DNA from: an uncultured Eubacterium sp.
GTDB lineage: Bacteria; Bacillota; Clostridia; Lachnospirales; Lachnospiraceae
DNA: 32,115 nucleotides
Direction: 5' to 3'
NCBI GenBank assembly: GCA_934317205.1
Contig: CAKREL010000015.1
Span: 1 to 32,115, forward strand
The notes under the pieces are model-generated. The model was not told the DNA's origin. It searched no databases and saw nothing but the letters and a program-made list of their open reading frames with translations. Positions 1-8,408 of this stretch are shown in pieces. A program made the translations under genes and the position numbers. The number at the start of each line of letters is the position of its first letter. Position 1 is the stretch's first letter.

Positions 1-176
1 TGCATCAGATTCGTAAAATTGCATTTTCCATTTCCTGTTGCCAGGATCTTTTTGCCGGAAACTTCATGGTGATCCAGGATCGCTGTTTTTGCCCCCATGG
101 ATGCAGCCTGAATGGCAGCCATCAAGCCTGCTGCCCCTCCGCCAACTACAATTACATCATATTCTTTCTCTCTCAC
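1..176 (-). CDS. HI0933/BaiN-type FAD-dependent oxidoreductase, N-terminal part only
   Basis: The gene runs off the left edge; only about the first 58 residues are visible. The start is a GTG at 176, preceded by GAGGAG at a good distance and 11 bases after the stop of the upstream DUF308 gene. The protein opens with a dinucleotide-binding strand and the FAD motif GGGAAGL (about residues 11-17), followed by SGKKILATGNGKCNFTN, the signature of the HI0933/YhiN/BaiN flavoprotein family. Members are about 400-420 residues and bind FAD; BaiN has been linked to bile-acid dehydroxylation, but most members have no known substrate, so I do not assign one. It is probably co-transcribed with the DUF308 gene. 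The family call is safe; the substrate is unknown. Confidence 0.85.
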   Translation of the reverse strand, partial: MREKEYDVIVVGGGAAGLMAAIQAASMGAKTAILDHHEVSGKKILATGNGKCNFTNLM

Positions 177-187
177 AAAAACTCCTC

Positions 188-1030
188 TTATTTATCATCT
201 TCAAAAAAATGTAAAATCTCTTTTGTCATTTCATCGTCCAGTGCATTCTCTGCCGGGTTCTGCTCGGTATCATTTTTTTCATCAGTGCATGTAACAGTTT
301 TCACAGACATGTAATCTGAATTTGTCTGTTTTTCTTTCTTTTCACGATTGTAATCAGGCTTGTCAAGTTCTTTATTCTCATAATCTTCCACTGCTTTTTC
401 ATGATCCTTTGCCGCATCTTTGCTCTTTTTATCTGATGTCATCTGTGCATCTCCGACAAGTTCCTGTTTTTTGCTTGTACGGATCGCAAATACCAAATAA
501 ATCGGACTGATGATACTGATAATGCCGTCTGCAATCAAAATATAATAGACAATTTCTTTGTACTGGCTTACTTTTCCACCCGGATTTAATACAATCAGAA
601 TCGCAACAGACAAAAAGGCCAGTGCGATCAGCAGAAACACAAACCAGCCTTTACTGTGCATACTCTTCAGATCTACTGCATTTTGCAATTTGATAATAGC
701 TGTCAGCAAAATACAGATTCCAAGAAACAGTGAAAAATAAACTGCAATTTCGTTAGTGCGAATCAGCATAAAAGCTCCGATGAGCACACAAAGAACGCCT
801 GCGGAAAAACCGTATTTCCCAATATCCCGGTAACTTCCGGTCAGAAAATATTTCACGATCATAATAATACCAAACACAACAAAAATTGCTCCGGCAATAT
901 AAATAATATATTTTTCTTTAAACTGCGGGACAAATGTCATCGCCAATCCGAATAATATGTAGATAAGAGCAATTCCAATAATCATCCCAGTTCCGATTCC
1001 AATTCCTTTTTGCCTCTTCTCTTTTGACAT
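188..1030 (-). CDS. DUF308/HdeD-like six-helix membrane protein with charged C-terminal tail
   Basis: The start is the ATG at 1030 because GGGAGG lies 5 bases upstream; an in-frame codon 18 residues earlier has no ribosome site. The 280-residue product has about six hydrophobic helices (roughly residues 13-33, 40-60, 75-90, 95-113, 128-147, 160-185), as in the DUF308/HdeD family, first known from E. coli acid resistance. From about residue 190 it is very hydrophilic, rich in Lys, Glu and Asp, and looks disordered; this tail of about 90 residues is not part of the family core and should lie in the cytoplasm. Gene order suggests co-transcription with the flavoprotein at the left edge. The function is unknown; an envelope-stress role is only an inference from the family. 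Confidence 0.7.
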   Translation of the reverse strand: MSKEKRQKGIGIGTGMIIGIALIYILFGLAMTFVPQFKEKYIIYIAGAIFVVFGIIMIVKYFLTGSYRDIGKYGFSAGVLCVLIGAFMLIRTNEIAVYFSLFLGICILLTAIIKLQNAVDLKSMHSKGWFVFLLIALAFLSVAILIVLNPGGKVSQYKEIVYYILIADGIISIISPIYLVFAIRTSKKQELVGDAQMTSDKKSKDAAKDHEKAVEDYENKELDKPDYNREKKEKQTNSDYMSVKTVTCTDEKNDTEQNPAENALDDEMTKEILHFFEDDK

Positions 1031-1101
1031 ACCGACCTCCCTGACACAGCGTATATTTTCAATGCTTTCGTCAAATTGATGCATTCTATCAGAAATTTTA
1101 T

Positions 1102-1129
1102 CTCAGCCGGAGATTTCACTCAGGCTGAG
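1102..1129. repeat. inverted repeat in the leader of the DUF308 gene
   Basis: CTCAGCC (1102-1108) and GGCTGAG (1123-1129) are perfect complements around a 14-base loop. The hairpin lies between the proposed promoter and the start codon at 1030, so it would form in the 5' leader. No T run follows it, so it is not a normal terminator. Confidence 0.45.
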
Positions 1130-1150
1130 GCAAAAATTCACTTGTGGTTC

Positions 1151-1179
1151 AGTATAGCACAAGCCGCAGATTTTGGAAA
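1151..1179 (-). promoter_or_regulatory. sigma-A-type promoter for the DUF308 gene
   Basis: On the minus strand TTTCCA (1174-1179) is followed after 17 bases by TATACT (1151-1156). The TG one base before the -10 box makes it an extended -10 promoter. Transcription would start near 1144, giving a leader of about 114 bases. Confidence 0.55.
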
Positions 1180-1247
1180 GTCGTTTCCCGGCATTAATTT
1201 CTCGTTATCTGCCCAGATATTACAGTGCTGCACTTAGTTTATAATAG

Positions 1248-1664
1248 TCAGCTTGAATAGTTTTCCAAAAAGCTGTAGAGATTTTCAAGAGAAGAAAATG
1301 AAATTCCATTCAGCGCATCTTTTCTCAGATATTCCGGCAATTCTGACACTTTAAGACTTGTCTCAAAATAGAGCCGGTCCGTATCACTGAAATAAACGGA
1401 CAGATATTCCCCGGAAACTTTTAGATAATATTTCTCCTCCTTTAAATTATTCATACTCTCTACCACTGTCGTATCTGCGCTGCGCTTCTGGTCTGATGTG
1501 CTTATTTTGTCAGGCATATCTTCGTTTCCGGAAGCTGTCAGGATTGGCTTGACATCCGAAGAAAGCTGATAGCCGCCCATATAATAACCGCCCCAGAAAG
1601 AAGCAATACTCAAGATGGTACAAATTAAAAAAGAAATGCGAATCATACGTGTCTGTTTCATCAT
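1248..1664 (-). CDS. small membrane-anchored protein, possibly BofC-like
   Basis: A 138-residue protein with one N-terminal hydrophobic segment (about residues 8-25, ending in a Gly/Tyr-rich stretch), then a polar linker and a folded C-terminal part of about 60 residues. The ATG at 1664 is chosen because AGGAG sits 7 bases before it; an in-frame GTG at 1682 has no ribosome site. The C-terminal part (YYLKVSGEYLSVYF, then LPEYLRKDALNGISFSS) resembles the C-terminal domain of BofC, the forespore protein that delays sigma-K checkpoint proteolysis through SpoIVB. That match is by eye and weak. Topology predicts the C-terminal part outside the membrane. I could not identify a clear promoter in the 115 bases before it. 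Confidence 0.5.
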   Translation of the reverse strand: MMKQTRMIRISFLICTILSIASFWGGYYMGGYQLSSDVKPILTASGNEDMPDKISTSDQKRSADTTVVESMNNLKEEKYYLKVSGEYLSVYFSDTDRLYFETSLKVSELPEYLRKDALNGISFSSLENLYSFLENYSS

Positions 1665-1779
1665 ACATAAACTCCTTTTCACGTAGTATTCACATTTCTT
1701 TTCTTTTTATACAAACTTTGGGCAAAAGGAAGGCCTAGAAAGGCAATTTTTCGAATGTGCTTTGAATAGTTACAGTTTT

Positions 1780-3438
1780 TTATAACAAATGAAATTTCTT
1801 CGCAACGCGAATAATCAACTCACCTTTTGGAAAACTGTATAACTCATCCTCTGTCAGTCCTTTAATCAGCAATAAGGAAGCTGCATAAACGATCATTCCG
1901 ACAATGACAGCGACCACTGTACTGATCGCATTGCTGTGGATTGCCTTATGGCATACAAAATATACGGCATAAACTACTGCACCCATGATCACAGATGCAA
2001 TAGCCGGTTTTACAAAAGTCTTTTTTATATTCGGCTGGAAACCGGAATATTTTTTTACAGACAGACCATTTAAAATGCACATGATCAATGAAAATGCAAT
2101 GGTTCCGATACAGATACCATAAATCTTCAAATCAAGTCCAAACATGGCAGCTGCAATCACACCTGCATGTAAAACCAAAGCAATAGACGCATTTCGTACT
2201 GGAATTTTCATACGGTCAATCCCTTGAAGTACCGCATTGGATAGTGTGGAAATTGAATAGAAAATAACACTGATTCCACCAGCCTGCAGTAAATGTCCAG
2301 CCAAAGCACTAGATCCCGGAAACAAAAGCTGTATGATAGGATCTGCAAGTACCATGATACCAGCAGTACAAGGCATTGCCACTACCATGATAAAACGCAT
2401 GGACATACCAATCTTTGATCTGACCTGTTCATCATCCTTTTGTGCAAAAGCGGCTGCCAGTGCCGGTACACAAGATGCGGCCAGTGCTGTGGAAATTGAA
2501 ATTGGCACATTTGTCAGAACACGATATTTTCCGGAGAAAATTCCCCACCATTCAGATACATCCGTAGCAGAATAACCCTGAATCGTTGCAATATTTTTAA
2601 ATAACCACTGATCTAGTATAGATACCATGTTATAAATTGTGGTACTGAGCAGCACCGGTACAATGGTACCGATCAGAATACCAAAAATCACCCTGTAAGA
2701 TTCCGGCTCTTTCTGTGCGACTTTCTGCTCCCGTCTCATGGATTTACGGAATTTTGGCAAAAACATAGAGAAAACAAAAATAATAAAAGCAAGCCCGCAA
2801 AGGGCACCTGCACTTGTTCCCAATGTTCCGCCGGCAGCACCATAAGCTGCATCATAATGTTCCTTACTTCCAAGTACGGTAGCAATTCGTTTACCGTAAG
2901 CAAACAACACATATGCAGCACCTACGCTGACCACAGCATTTACAATCTGCTCAATAATTTGTGAGACTGCACTCGGAATCATCGTTCCCATCCCCTGGAA
3001 AAAGCCTCGGAATACTCCAAGTACAGCTACAATGATCAGCGTAGGGGCAAGCACTTGCAGTGCATAGACGCCAAGCGGCGTTTTAAACAGTCGTGTCAGT
3101 TCTTCTGCACCAAAAAAGACAATCACGCAGGCGGCCGTACCAGTAATCATTGCAAACAACATTGCACCCTTAAATACACGGTAGGCATTTTGTTTTTCAC
3201 CATTCGAAATACGTGCAGAAACCATTTTTGATACTGCCATCGGCAAACTGTAGGAGGAAATCAAAAGTAACAAACTGTAAATTTCATATGCACAGCTGTA
3301 ATAATCGTTTCCATGATCTCCGATGATAGCTGTCAGCGGAATTCGGTAAACAAGACCAATGACTCTGCTGACAAGGGAAGCAATTGCAAGAATAGACCCC
3401 TGTACCAAAAAACTTGTATCATTTTTCTTTTTACTCAT
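1780..3438 (-). CDS. SpoVB/MurJ-like polysaccharide flippase (MOP superfamily)
   Basis: A 552-residue polytopic membrane protein with about 14 hydrophobic helices. The N-terminal stretch SLVSRVIGLVYRIPLTAIIG is typical of the SpoVB/YtgP branch of the MOP superfamily, which moves lipid-linked oligosaccharides across the membrane. SpoVB acts in spore cortex synthesis and its relatives serve the vegetative wall; sequence reading cannot separate paralogues, so I give no symbol. The start has AGAGG about 8 bases upstream. It lies 51 bases after the YerB-like gene on the same strand, and TTTTCC/GGAAAA (3450-3455/3464-3469) could form a small hairpin just before its ribosome site. Co-transcription with the cell-surface and sporulation genes upstream is likely. 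Confidence 0.85.
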   Translation of the reverse strand: MSKKKNDTSFLVQGSILAIASLVSRVIGLVYRIPLTAIIGDHGNDYYSCAYEIYSLLLLISSYSLPMAVSKMVSARISNGEKQNAYRVFKGAMLFAMITGTAACVIVFFGAEELTRLFKTPLGVYALQVLAPTLIIVAVLGVFRGFFQGMGTMIPSAVSQIIEQIVNAVVSVGAAYVLFAYGKRIATVLGSKEHYDAAYGAAGGTLGTSAGALCGLAFIIFVFSMFLPKFRKSMRREQKVAQKEPESYRVIFGILIGTIVPVLLSTTIYNMVSILDQWLFKNIATIQGYSATDVSEWWGIFSGKYRVLTNVPISISTALAASCVPALAAAFAQKDDEQVRSKIGMSMRFIMVVAMPCTAGIMVLADPIIQLLFPGSSALAGHLLQAGGISVIFYSISTLSNAVLQGIDRMKIPVRNASIALVLHAGVIAAAMFGLDLKIYGICIGTIAFSLIMCILNGLSVKKYSGFQPNIKKTFVKPAIASVIMGAVVYAVYFVCHKAIHSNAISTVVAVIVGMIVYAASLLLIKGLTEDELYSFPKGELIIRVAKKFHLL

Positions 3439-3489
3439 ATAATAACCTCTTTTCCTGTTTTAAGGAAAACGCAGCATTGTTTGAGTAGC

Positions 3490-4605
3490 TTATCTGTTTG
3501 CATACTCTTCCTCGCTTGGATAAAAAGCGATTTTATCTGCATAGGTATCTTCAGTCACACATACCCAAGTTTTTCCCTGATTTAATCGGATCTCAGATCC
3601 GCTTTCATCATAATATCTTGTCGGAGACTGCAGCGAATCTTTTTTCCAGGTAATTGGAATTGCGGAACCATTTGTAACATAATAACCTGAACCGCCTGCC
3701 ATAGTTTCCATATCCAGATATTCATCCTCACTGCTCATTCTGTTCCATCCGCAGGTTTGGATAATGATGTTTTTTACTTCTATCTGCTTGCCATTGTTTC
3801 CATCTGTCTGCGCTTCACCATTCTGAAACCGTTTGTATAAACCAGTTTGTGTATCATAAACAAACCATGGTTTATTTACAAGATATCCCGGTTCTACGAC
3901 AGTAGCCTGCTGACCATTGTCCAGATAAAGCTGTGTATTATCATCCTCTACAAATTGATAATGTCCGGAATAATCAGATTCATGCTGTGTCCGGTATCCC
4001 TTAAATGCGATACCAGCAACGATGCCTTCACCATCTGTATAGGCATTGTGTGGAGCTTTTCGATTGGAATCGCGGTGATACATACAGTTTTCCACACCGC
4101 CTTCCAGTCCACTCAAGTTATCAACATAATCCTCATTCAGAAGATCAATGGCATATTTTGACTGACCATAGTGTGCATAAATAGCATCAAATTCAAGCGC
4201 CCAATGCACATAATAATGACGGCAGCTTCGAATGGACATCACTTTTTCCAACTTTGCATAATCCTGAAAAATTGCCATCAGACGTGTCTCCTGACCCTCC
4301 ACTGCTGCCTCATATACAATATCTGCATCTGTAATTCCATACTGTGGTGTAGCAATCTTTGTATTACCAAGCATTACCGCCAGTGGACGTTGTGCAGCTA
4401 TAGTCTGATCTATCCATTCTCCTGTCAGGTAACTACGTGCCATTCCTTCTGGCACGGTTGGTTCCTCTACTTCCGGTTCTGCTTCACTTACGGATATTTC
4501 TTCTGTCGGCTGTGGCAATTCCGATGTCGTATCTTTTTTTCCGCATCCAGTCAGCATTGATAAGGATAACACCCCAACCAGTAACATAGCAAGTGCTTTT
4601 TTCAT
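3490..4605 (-). CDS. yerB: DUF3048 (YerB-like) lipoprotein
   Basis: A 371-residue exported lipoprotein: positively charged start, hydrophobic core, and lipobox LTGC with Cys21 as the predicted lipidated residue. An acidic Glu/Pro-rich linker (about 25-55) precedes the globular domain. That domain shows YerB features such as RPLAVMLGN, a conserved SIRSCRHYYVHWALEFDAIY stretch and, near the C-terminus, RLNQGKTWVCV. YerB proteins are common in spore-forming Firmicutes but lack a firmly known biochemical role; a wall-related role is inference. GGAGAG sits 6 bases before the ATG. Only 32 bases separate it from ybeY upstream, so it is likely the continuation of the yqfC-to-ybeY operon. Confidence 0.85.
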   Translation of the reverse strand: MKKALAMLLVGVLSLSMLTGCGKKDTTSELPQPTEEISVSEAEPEVEEPTVPEGMARSYLTGEWIDQTIAAQRPLAVMLGNTKIATPQYGITDADIVYEAAVEGQETRLMAIFQDYAKLEKVMSIRSCRHYYVHWALEFDAIYAHYGQSKYAIDLLNEDYVDNLSGLEGGVENCMYHRDSNRKAPHNAYTDGEGIVAGIAFKGYRTQHESDYSGHYQFVEDDNTQLYLDNGQQATVVEPGYLVNKPWFVYDTQTGLYKRFQNGEAQTDGNNGKQIEVKNIIIQTCGWNRMSSEDEYLDMETMAGGSGYYVTNGSAIPITWKKDSLQSPTRYYDESGSEIRLNQGKTWVCVTEDTYADKIAFYPSEEEYANR

Positions 4606-4637
4606 AATTTACTCTCCTTTTTTTATATTACTTCTAT

Positions 4638-5135
4638 TTATCTCGAAATCCCCATTGTATCCAGAATATTGCGCTGATGTGCTTCCATCAGTTCAGCATC
4701 TTCTGGCACCATATGGTCATATCCCATCAAATGAAGCATACTGTGTGTGATCAGAAATGCATATTCCCGTTTCACACTGTGTCCATACTCCTCAGCCTGG
4801 TGATATACTCTCTGTACACAGATTACAATGTCACCTAACAAAACTTCTCCTGTATCCGGATTAACGCAGTCATCCAGCTGTGCATCTACCCCATCAAAAT
4901 CAGCCGGATATTCATATGCGATCATCGGAAATGACAGCACATCTGTCGGTGCATCAATCTGTCGCATATCCCGATTAATCTCCTGGATTCCATCCTCATC
5001 CACTAATGTCAGATTCACTTCTGCCTCATATGGAAAACCTTCCAGATCCAGAGACTGCTCAATTACTTCTTTTGCCAGTTTTTTATAATGAAAGGAAAAA
5101 CCTGGTGTTGTCTCACAGATAATATTAATTGTCAT
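4638..5135 (-). CDS. ybeY: YbeY endoribonuclease / rRNA maturation factor
   Basis: A 165-residue YbeY protein. The metal-binding motif is HSMLHLMGYDH, with His131, His135 and His141 as the expected zinc ligands; the usual small residue after the first His is Ser here instead of Gly. The upstream family motif NRDMRQIDAPTDVLSFP is present at 54-70. YbeY is a single-strand-specific RNase needed for 16S rRNA 3'-end maturation and ribosome quality control in the cytoplasm. The ATG at 5135 lies inside the end of phoH (11-base overlap) with GAGGAAG just upstream, so translation is probably coupled. In many Firmicutes an HD-domain gene (pgpH) lies between phoH and ybeY; it is absent here. Confidence 0.95.
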   Translation of the reverse strand: MTINIICETTPGFSFHYKKLAKEVIEQSLDLEGFPYEAEVNLTLVDEDGIQEINRDMRQIDAPTDVLSFPMIAYEYPADFDGVDAQLDDCVNPDTGEVLLGDIVICVQRVYHQAEEYGHSVKREYAFLITHSMLHLMGYDHMVPEDAELMEAHQRNILDTMGISR

Positions 5136-6147
5136 TTTTTCTTCCTCTGCTTTCTTTTTTTCCAGAACGCGCGGAACGTTCTTTTTTTAGCAGTGTACTC
5201 TCATATTCATCATAAGCTTTTACAATCTTTTGTACGAGAGGATGGCGCACTACATCTTGACTGGTCAGTTTACAAAATGCGATATCATCCACATTTTTCA
5301 ACACTTTCATGGCCACATCCAATCCTGATTTTGCTCCAGGTGCCAAATCTTTCTGGGATGCATCACCAGTAACAACAACTTTGGATCCAAATCCGATACG
5401 AGTCAAAAACATCTTCATCTGCGCAGGTGTCGTATTCTGTGCTTCATCCAGAATTATAAAAGCATTGTCCAATGTCCGTCCACGCATGTAAGCGAGTGGT
5501 GCCACCTCAATCAGACCTTTCTCCTGATTTTTTATAAAACTCTCTGCTCCCATAATCTGGTATAACGCATCATATAAAGGGCGCAGGTATGGATCGATCT
5601 TACTTTGTAGATCACCCGGTAAAAACCCGAGTTTTTCACCAGCTTCAATTGCCGGACGTGTCAGAATAATGCGGCTTACTTCTTCATTTTTAAATGCTGT
5701 AATTGCCATAGCCATCGCCAGGTACGTTTTTCCAGTTCCTGCAGGACCGATTCCAAATACGATCATTTTATTGCGAATCTGATCCACATAGTCTTTTTGT
5801 CCAAGGGTCTTTGGTTTTACCGGTTTTCCCTGTACCGTATGACAAATAATCTCGCTGTCTGCCTCCAACAGCGGATGATTTTTTGTACATCCGCACATTT
5901 CCAGTGCATAAGTCACTGTCTGCTCCGTAATATCATTTCCACGCTTTGACATACCGATCAGTTCATTCATGACTGCGCACGCTTTCTCAACGTTGCCATC
6001 ATTTCCCATGATCTTTAAACTGCCATCACGCACTACCATCGTAACCTGCAGATATTTTTCAATCTGTTTTAACCAGGCATCGAACTTTCCGAATACATTT
6101 GACATATGTTCAATCGGAATGTCCAACATCTGTTGTGTTAATTCCAT
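5125..6147 (-). CDS. phoH: PhoH-family ATPase
   Basis: A 340-residue PhoH-like protein (PhoL/YbeZ type). It has an N-terminal KH-like region (about 10-65), then the P-loop ATPase with Walker A GPAGTGKT at 134-141, Walker B IILDEAQN at 231-238 and a sensor strand VVVTGDASQKD around 257-267. Family members are cytoplasmic ATPases thought to act with YbeY in RNA metabolism, which fits their direct overlap here. Its start at 6147 lies inside the end of yqfD (38-base overlap); AAGGAA is about 10 bases upstream, a slightly long spacing. The basic C-terminus (KKERSARSGKKESRGRKNDN) overlaps the ybeY ribosome site. Confidence 0.95.
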   Translation of the reverse strand: MELTQQMLDIPIEHMSNVFGKFDAWLKQIEKYLQVTMVVRDGSLKIMGNDGNVEKACAVMNELIGMSKRGNDITEQTVTYALEMCGCTKNHPLLEADSEIICHTVQGKPVKPKTLGQKDYVDQIRNKMIVFGIGPAGTGKTYLAMAMAITAFKNEEVSRIILTRPAIEAGEKLGFLPGDLQSKIDPYLRPLYDALYQIMGAESFIKNQEKGLIEVAPLAYMRGRTLDNAFIILDEAQNTTPAQMKMFLTRIGFGSKVVVTGDASQKDLAPGAKSGLDVAMKVLKNVDDIAFCKLTSQDVVRHPLVQKIVKAYDEYESTLLKKERSARSGKKESRGRKNDN

Positions 6148-7366
6148 ATGTGCCAGTTCCTTCCTGTCTTGTCATCTTTTCCGTCTCAGTGCGGCATGTT
6201 GCTTTCACAACAACCTCCAGAGACCCCTGCACGGAGATTTCCGTGTCAGACCTTTTAATAATAACACTTTTTCTTGATATTTGAATACCTTTTTCTACCA
6301 ATTTCTTACAATAATCTGCAAGCTTCGCTTCTGCCAATCTTTCTATTTCCGATTCACTGTATGGCTTCTTTTCTTCTCTATAAGATTCTTTTTTTCGCAA
6401 GATTACCTGTACCGGAAGATAAAAATCCTTACCGATGCATGGATACTGATAATTGCTATGCACAAGAAATCCTTTTATCTGACGGTCCAAAAGCGAAATC
6501 TGATACTTTCCTCCTATAAACACAATACCAAATCTGTTCTTTCCTGTCTTTCGGTACACTGTTTTTTCTGTCGGAAATTTTGTTTCAAAAGGAAGTATGG
6601 TACGAATAAATACATCTGCATCTGCATTGCAATACTCATATGTCATTGGCTCTCCATTATCAGCCTCAAGTTTCAGCTGCCCACTAACCAGTGGTGTTCC
6701 CACTTCCACTGCTTCTCCCTTTTTCACAAGTGGTGTCCCACGGCGCACTACAATAGAATCTACCGTACCAGAAACATCCGCCAGCAGATCCGTTGCCTCA
6801 GTCTGTGTCTCCTGCAAACCAGCCGTTGCTCCAGGCAGCAGCTCCTCCACTTCCAGACACAGCCTCGTTCCTGCTACACGAGCTGAAACCCAGATTATAT
6901 CAGGAAAATGATCGCGCAGTATCATTTCCACTTTTTCACAGTTGATATTTTTTTTGAGTGTGCCATATCCAATGCTTTCCTGTTGCAGATAATCTGTTAA
7001 CACCTGTGTGGAATAATGGCTATTTCCAGATACATCCACCATCCATATAAATTGTGACATAACAAATAATACAAAAAACAATCCGCCTAGTCCAACCACA
7101 AAGAAACGATGTTTCCGATAACGAAAACTTACAAATGGAAGTCCAATCCGTTTTTCAATACAAATTCGCGTCCCACTTTTTCGCAGTATTGGCCGAAGCC
7201 TGCGAAAGGCCTGCAGGCTGATACAAAAATGATAGTCATCCTTTCCAGGTTCAATATTCCAGAGGACAATTCCTGCATTTCCACAAAGATTGAAAAAACG
7301 CTCCGGTGAATATCCGCTCAGTCGCACATACAGATAACCTCGAAAAAACTTAATTATTTTCAGCAC
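6110..7366 (-). CDS. yqfD: YqfD sporulation protein
   Basis: A YqfD-family protein of 418 residues if translation begins at the GTG at 7366. AAGGAG lies 9 bases before that codon, immediately after the yqfC stop; longer in-frame starts at 7387, 7390 or 7432 would overlap yqfC and lack ribosome sites. From this start the protein begins with the family's FFRGYLYVRLSGYSPERFF motif. One membrane helix (RFFVVGLGGLFFVLFVMSQF, about residues 86-105) separates a short cytoplasmic N-terminus from a large outside region. In B. subtilis yqfC and yqfD are mother-cell genes under sigma-E, and clostridial YqfD is needed for forespore engulfment or spore formation. The mechanism is unknown. Confidence 0.9.
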   Translation of the reverse strand: MLKIIKFFRGYLYVRLSGYSPERFFNLCGNAGIVLWNIEPGKDDYHFCISLQAFRRLRPILRKSGTRICIEKRIGLPFVSFRYRKHRFFVVGLGGLFFVLFVMSQFIWMVDVSGNSHYSTQVLTDYLQQESIGYGTLKKNINCEKVEMILRDHFPDIIWVSARVAGTRLCLEVEELLPGATAGLQETQTEATDLLADVSGTVDSIVVRRGTPLVKKGEAVEVGTPLVSGQLKLEADNGEPMTYEYCNADADVFIRTILPFETKFPTEKTVYRKTGKNRFGIVFIGGKYQISLLDRQIKGFLVHSNYQYPCIGKDFYLPVQVILRKKESYREEKKPYSESEIERLAEAKLADYCKKLVEKGIQISRKSVIIKRSDTEISVQGSLEVVVKATCRTETEKMTRQEGTGTYGINTTDVGHSD

Positions 7367-7379
7367 AATGCGAGTCTCC

Positions 7380-7658
7380 TTACACATCATATTCCACTCG
7401 ATCAATTCTTCCTGTGATTCGCATGTCTTCACTAGTATAATACTCGATTTTCAGCTGATCTCCTGCGATTTCCACCTGCCCCTGTTTTAATGAAAGTCGT
7501 ATCTTATCCTGATGGTATTCTAAAATGCCTTTATAATTTTCCACCATCAGATCATTCCTGCCAGTGACAGTAATAATTGCCGCACCAAACATCAGATCCT
7601 TTGGCAACTCCAGGCGCTTTGTCATCTGAGCCGCCATATTTTTGCTTTTTCTCTTCAT
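7380..7658 (-). CDS. yqfC: YqfC sporulation protein
   Basis: A 92-residue YqfC-family protein with the family core KDLMFGAAIITVTGRNDLMV followed by YKGILEY and a C-terminal IDYYTS-like stretch (here IEYYTSEDMRITGRI). It is the usual first gene before yqfD and belongs to the sigma-E regulon in B. subtilis; its role is unknown. The start is uncertain. The ATG at 7658 lacks a ribosome site, and a second in-frame ATG at 7637 has only a weak purine stretch (GAAGAGAAAAAG). A -10-like TATACT at 7665-7670 would start transcription almost exactly at the first ATG, so the shorter form or a leaderless message is possible. Confidence 0.85.
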   Translation of the reverse strand: MKRKSKNMAAQMTKRLELPKDLMFGAAIITVTGRNDLMVENYKGILEYHQDKIRLSLKQGQVEIAGDQLKIEYYTSEDMRITGRIDRVEYDV

Positions 7659-7789
7659 ACAATCAGTATATTAAAAAAGCAGGTTCCTTATAACTTTTGT
7701 TTTATCTCAATGGAAATAGAATCTCTGGCTTTAACCATCTATATATTTAAAACATAATGCAATTGTTACCAGTAAAAACTCCTTCAATT

Positions 7790-8269
7790 TTACTTGTGAT
7801 ATGGTTCCTTACAACTGATTCGGTAAGCCCTGTATACCTGTTCTAACAAAATCACACGCATAAGCTGATGAGGAAACGTCATATCTGAAAAACTGAGCAG
7901 TAAATCTGCACGGCTCAGCACTGCATCTGAAAGTCCCAGAGATCCGCCAATCACAAATCCAATATCACTGACTCCATGGAGCCCAAGAGCATCTATTTTC
8001 TCTGAAAAAGCAATTGAATCCATCTTTTTTCCCTGAATGGCCAGTGCGATGACAAAACTGCCATCTTTTATCTGTTTTAGCAGACGCTCTCCCTCCCTAT
8101 CTTTGATCTGCTGATTTTGTAATTCACTGGCATGGTCTGGTGTCTTTTCATCTGCCACTTCCACTATTTTCAGTTTACAGTACCGACTCAGTCGCTTTTC
8201 ATATTCATCAATGGCCTGCCGGTAAAATTTTTCTTTAATTTTTCCTACGGTATAAATTGTAATATTCAT
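7790..8269 (-). CDS. rlmH: RlmH, 23S rRNA pseudouridine-1915 N3-methyltransferase
   Basis: RlmH is a SPOUT-class SAM methyltransferase that methylates pseudouridine 1915 in helix 69 of 23S rRNA on the assembled ribosome. The family pattern is clear: start [20 protein letters not shown], the SAM-knot region [18 protein letters not shown], and the C-terminal [20 protein letters not shown] followed by the terminal YHK. Starting at the ATG at 8269 gives 159 residues, the usual family length; an ATG three codons earlier is also possible. Neither has a strong ribosome site. It is separated by about 130 bases from yqfC downstream and is divergent from xpt. Confidence 0.95.
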   Translation of the reverse strand: MNITIYTVGKIKEKFYRQAIDEYEKRLSRYCKLKIVEVADEKTPDHASELQNQQIKDREGERLLKQIKDGSFVIALAIQGKKMDSIAFSEKIDALGLHGVSDIGFVIGGSLGLSDAVLSRADLLLSFSDMTFPHQLMRVILLEQVYRAYRISCKEPYHK

Positions 8270-8345
8270 ACGCATCATTATTTCACAACTGTATTTTTCT
8301 GTAAAGATTTTTTTTCGTTATAGGCTTTTTAATGTAAAAATAATG

Positions 8346-8354
8346 TGCTATAAT
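8346..8354 (+). promoter_or_regulatory. extended -10 promoter element for xpt
   Basis: TATAAT (8349-8354) is preceded by TGC (8346-8348), an extended -10 motif. The -35 region is only a T-rich stretch near 8325-8330. The start would be near 8361, leaving a leader of about 48 bases with a small hairpin, ACCG/CGGT around 8372-8386, and no room for a purine riboswitch. Confidence 0.6.
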
Positions 8355-8408
8355 GATTTCAAATTATATTAACCGTATTAATCGGTGAAAACATAGTGGA
8401 GGAGTATC

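Noticed and set aside
6281..6886. Plus-strand open frame opposite yqfD
   Set aside because: It overlaps a recognisable yqfD on the other strand, has no ribosome site and reads as low-complexity antisense protein.
8355..8408. Guanine riboswitch upstream of xpt
   Set aside because: The leader is too short and none of the conserved aptamer core bases are present.
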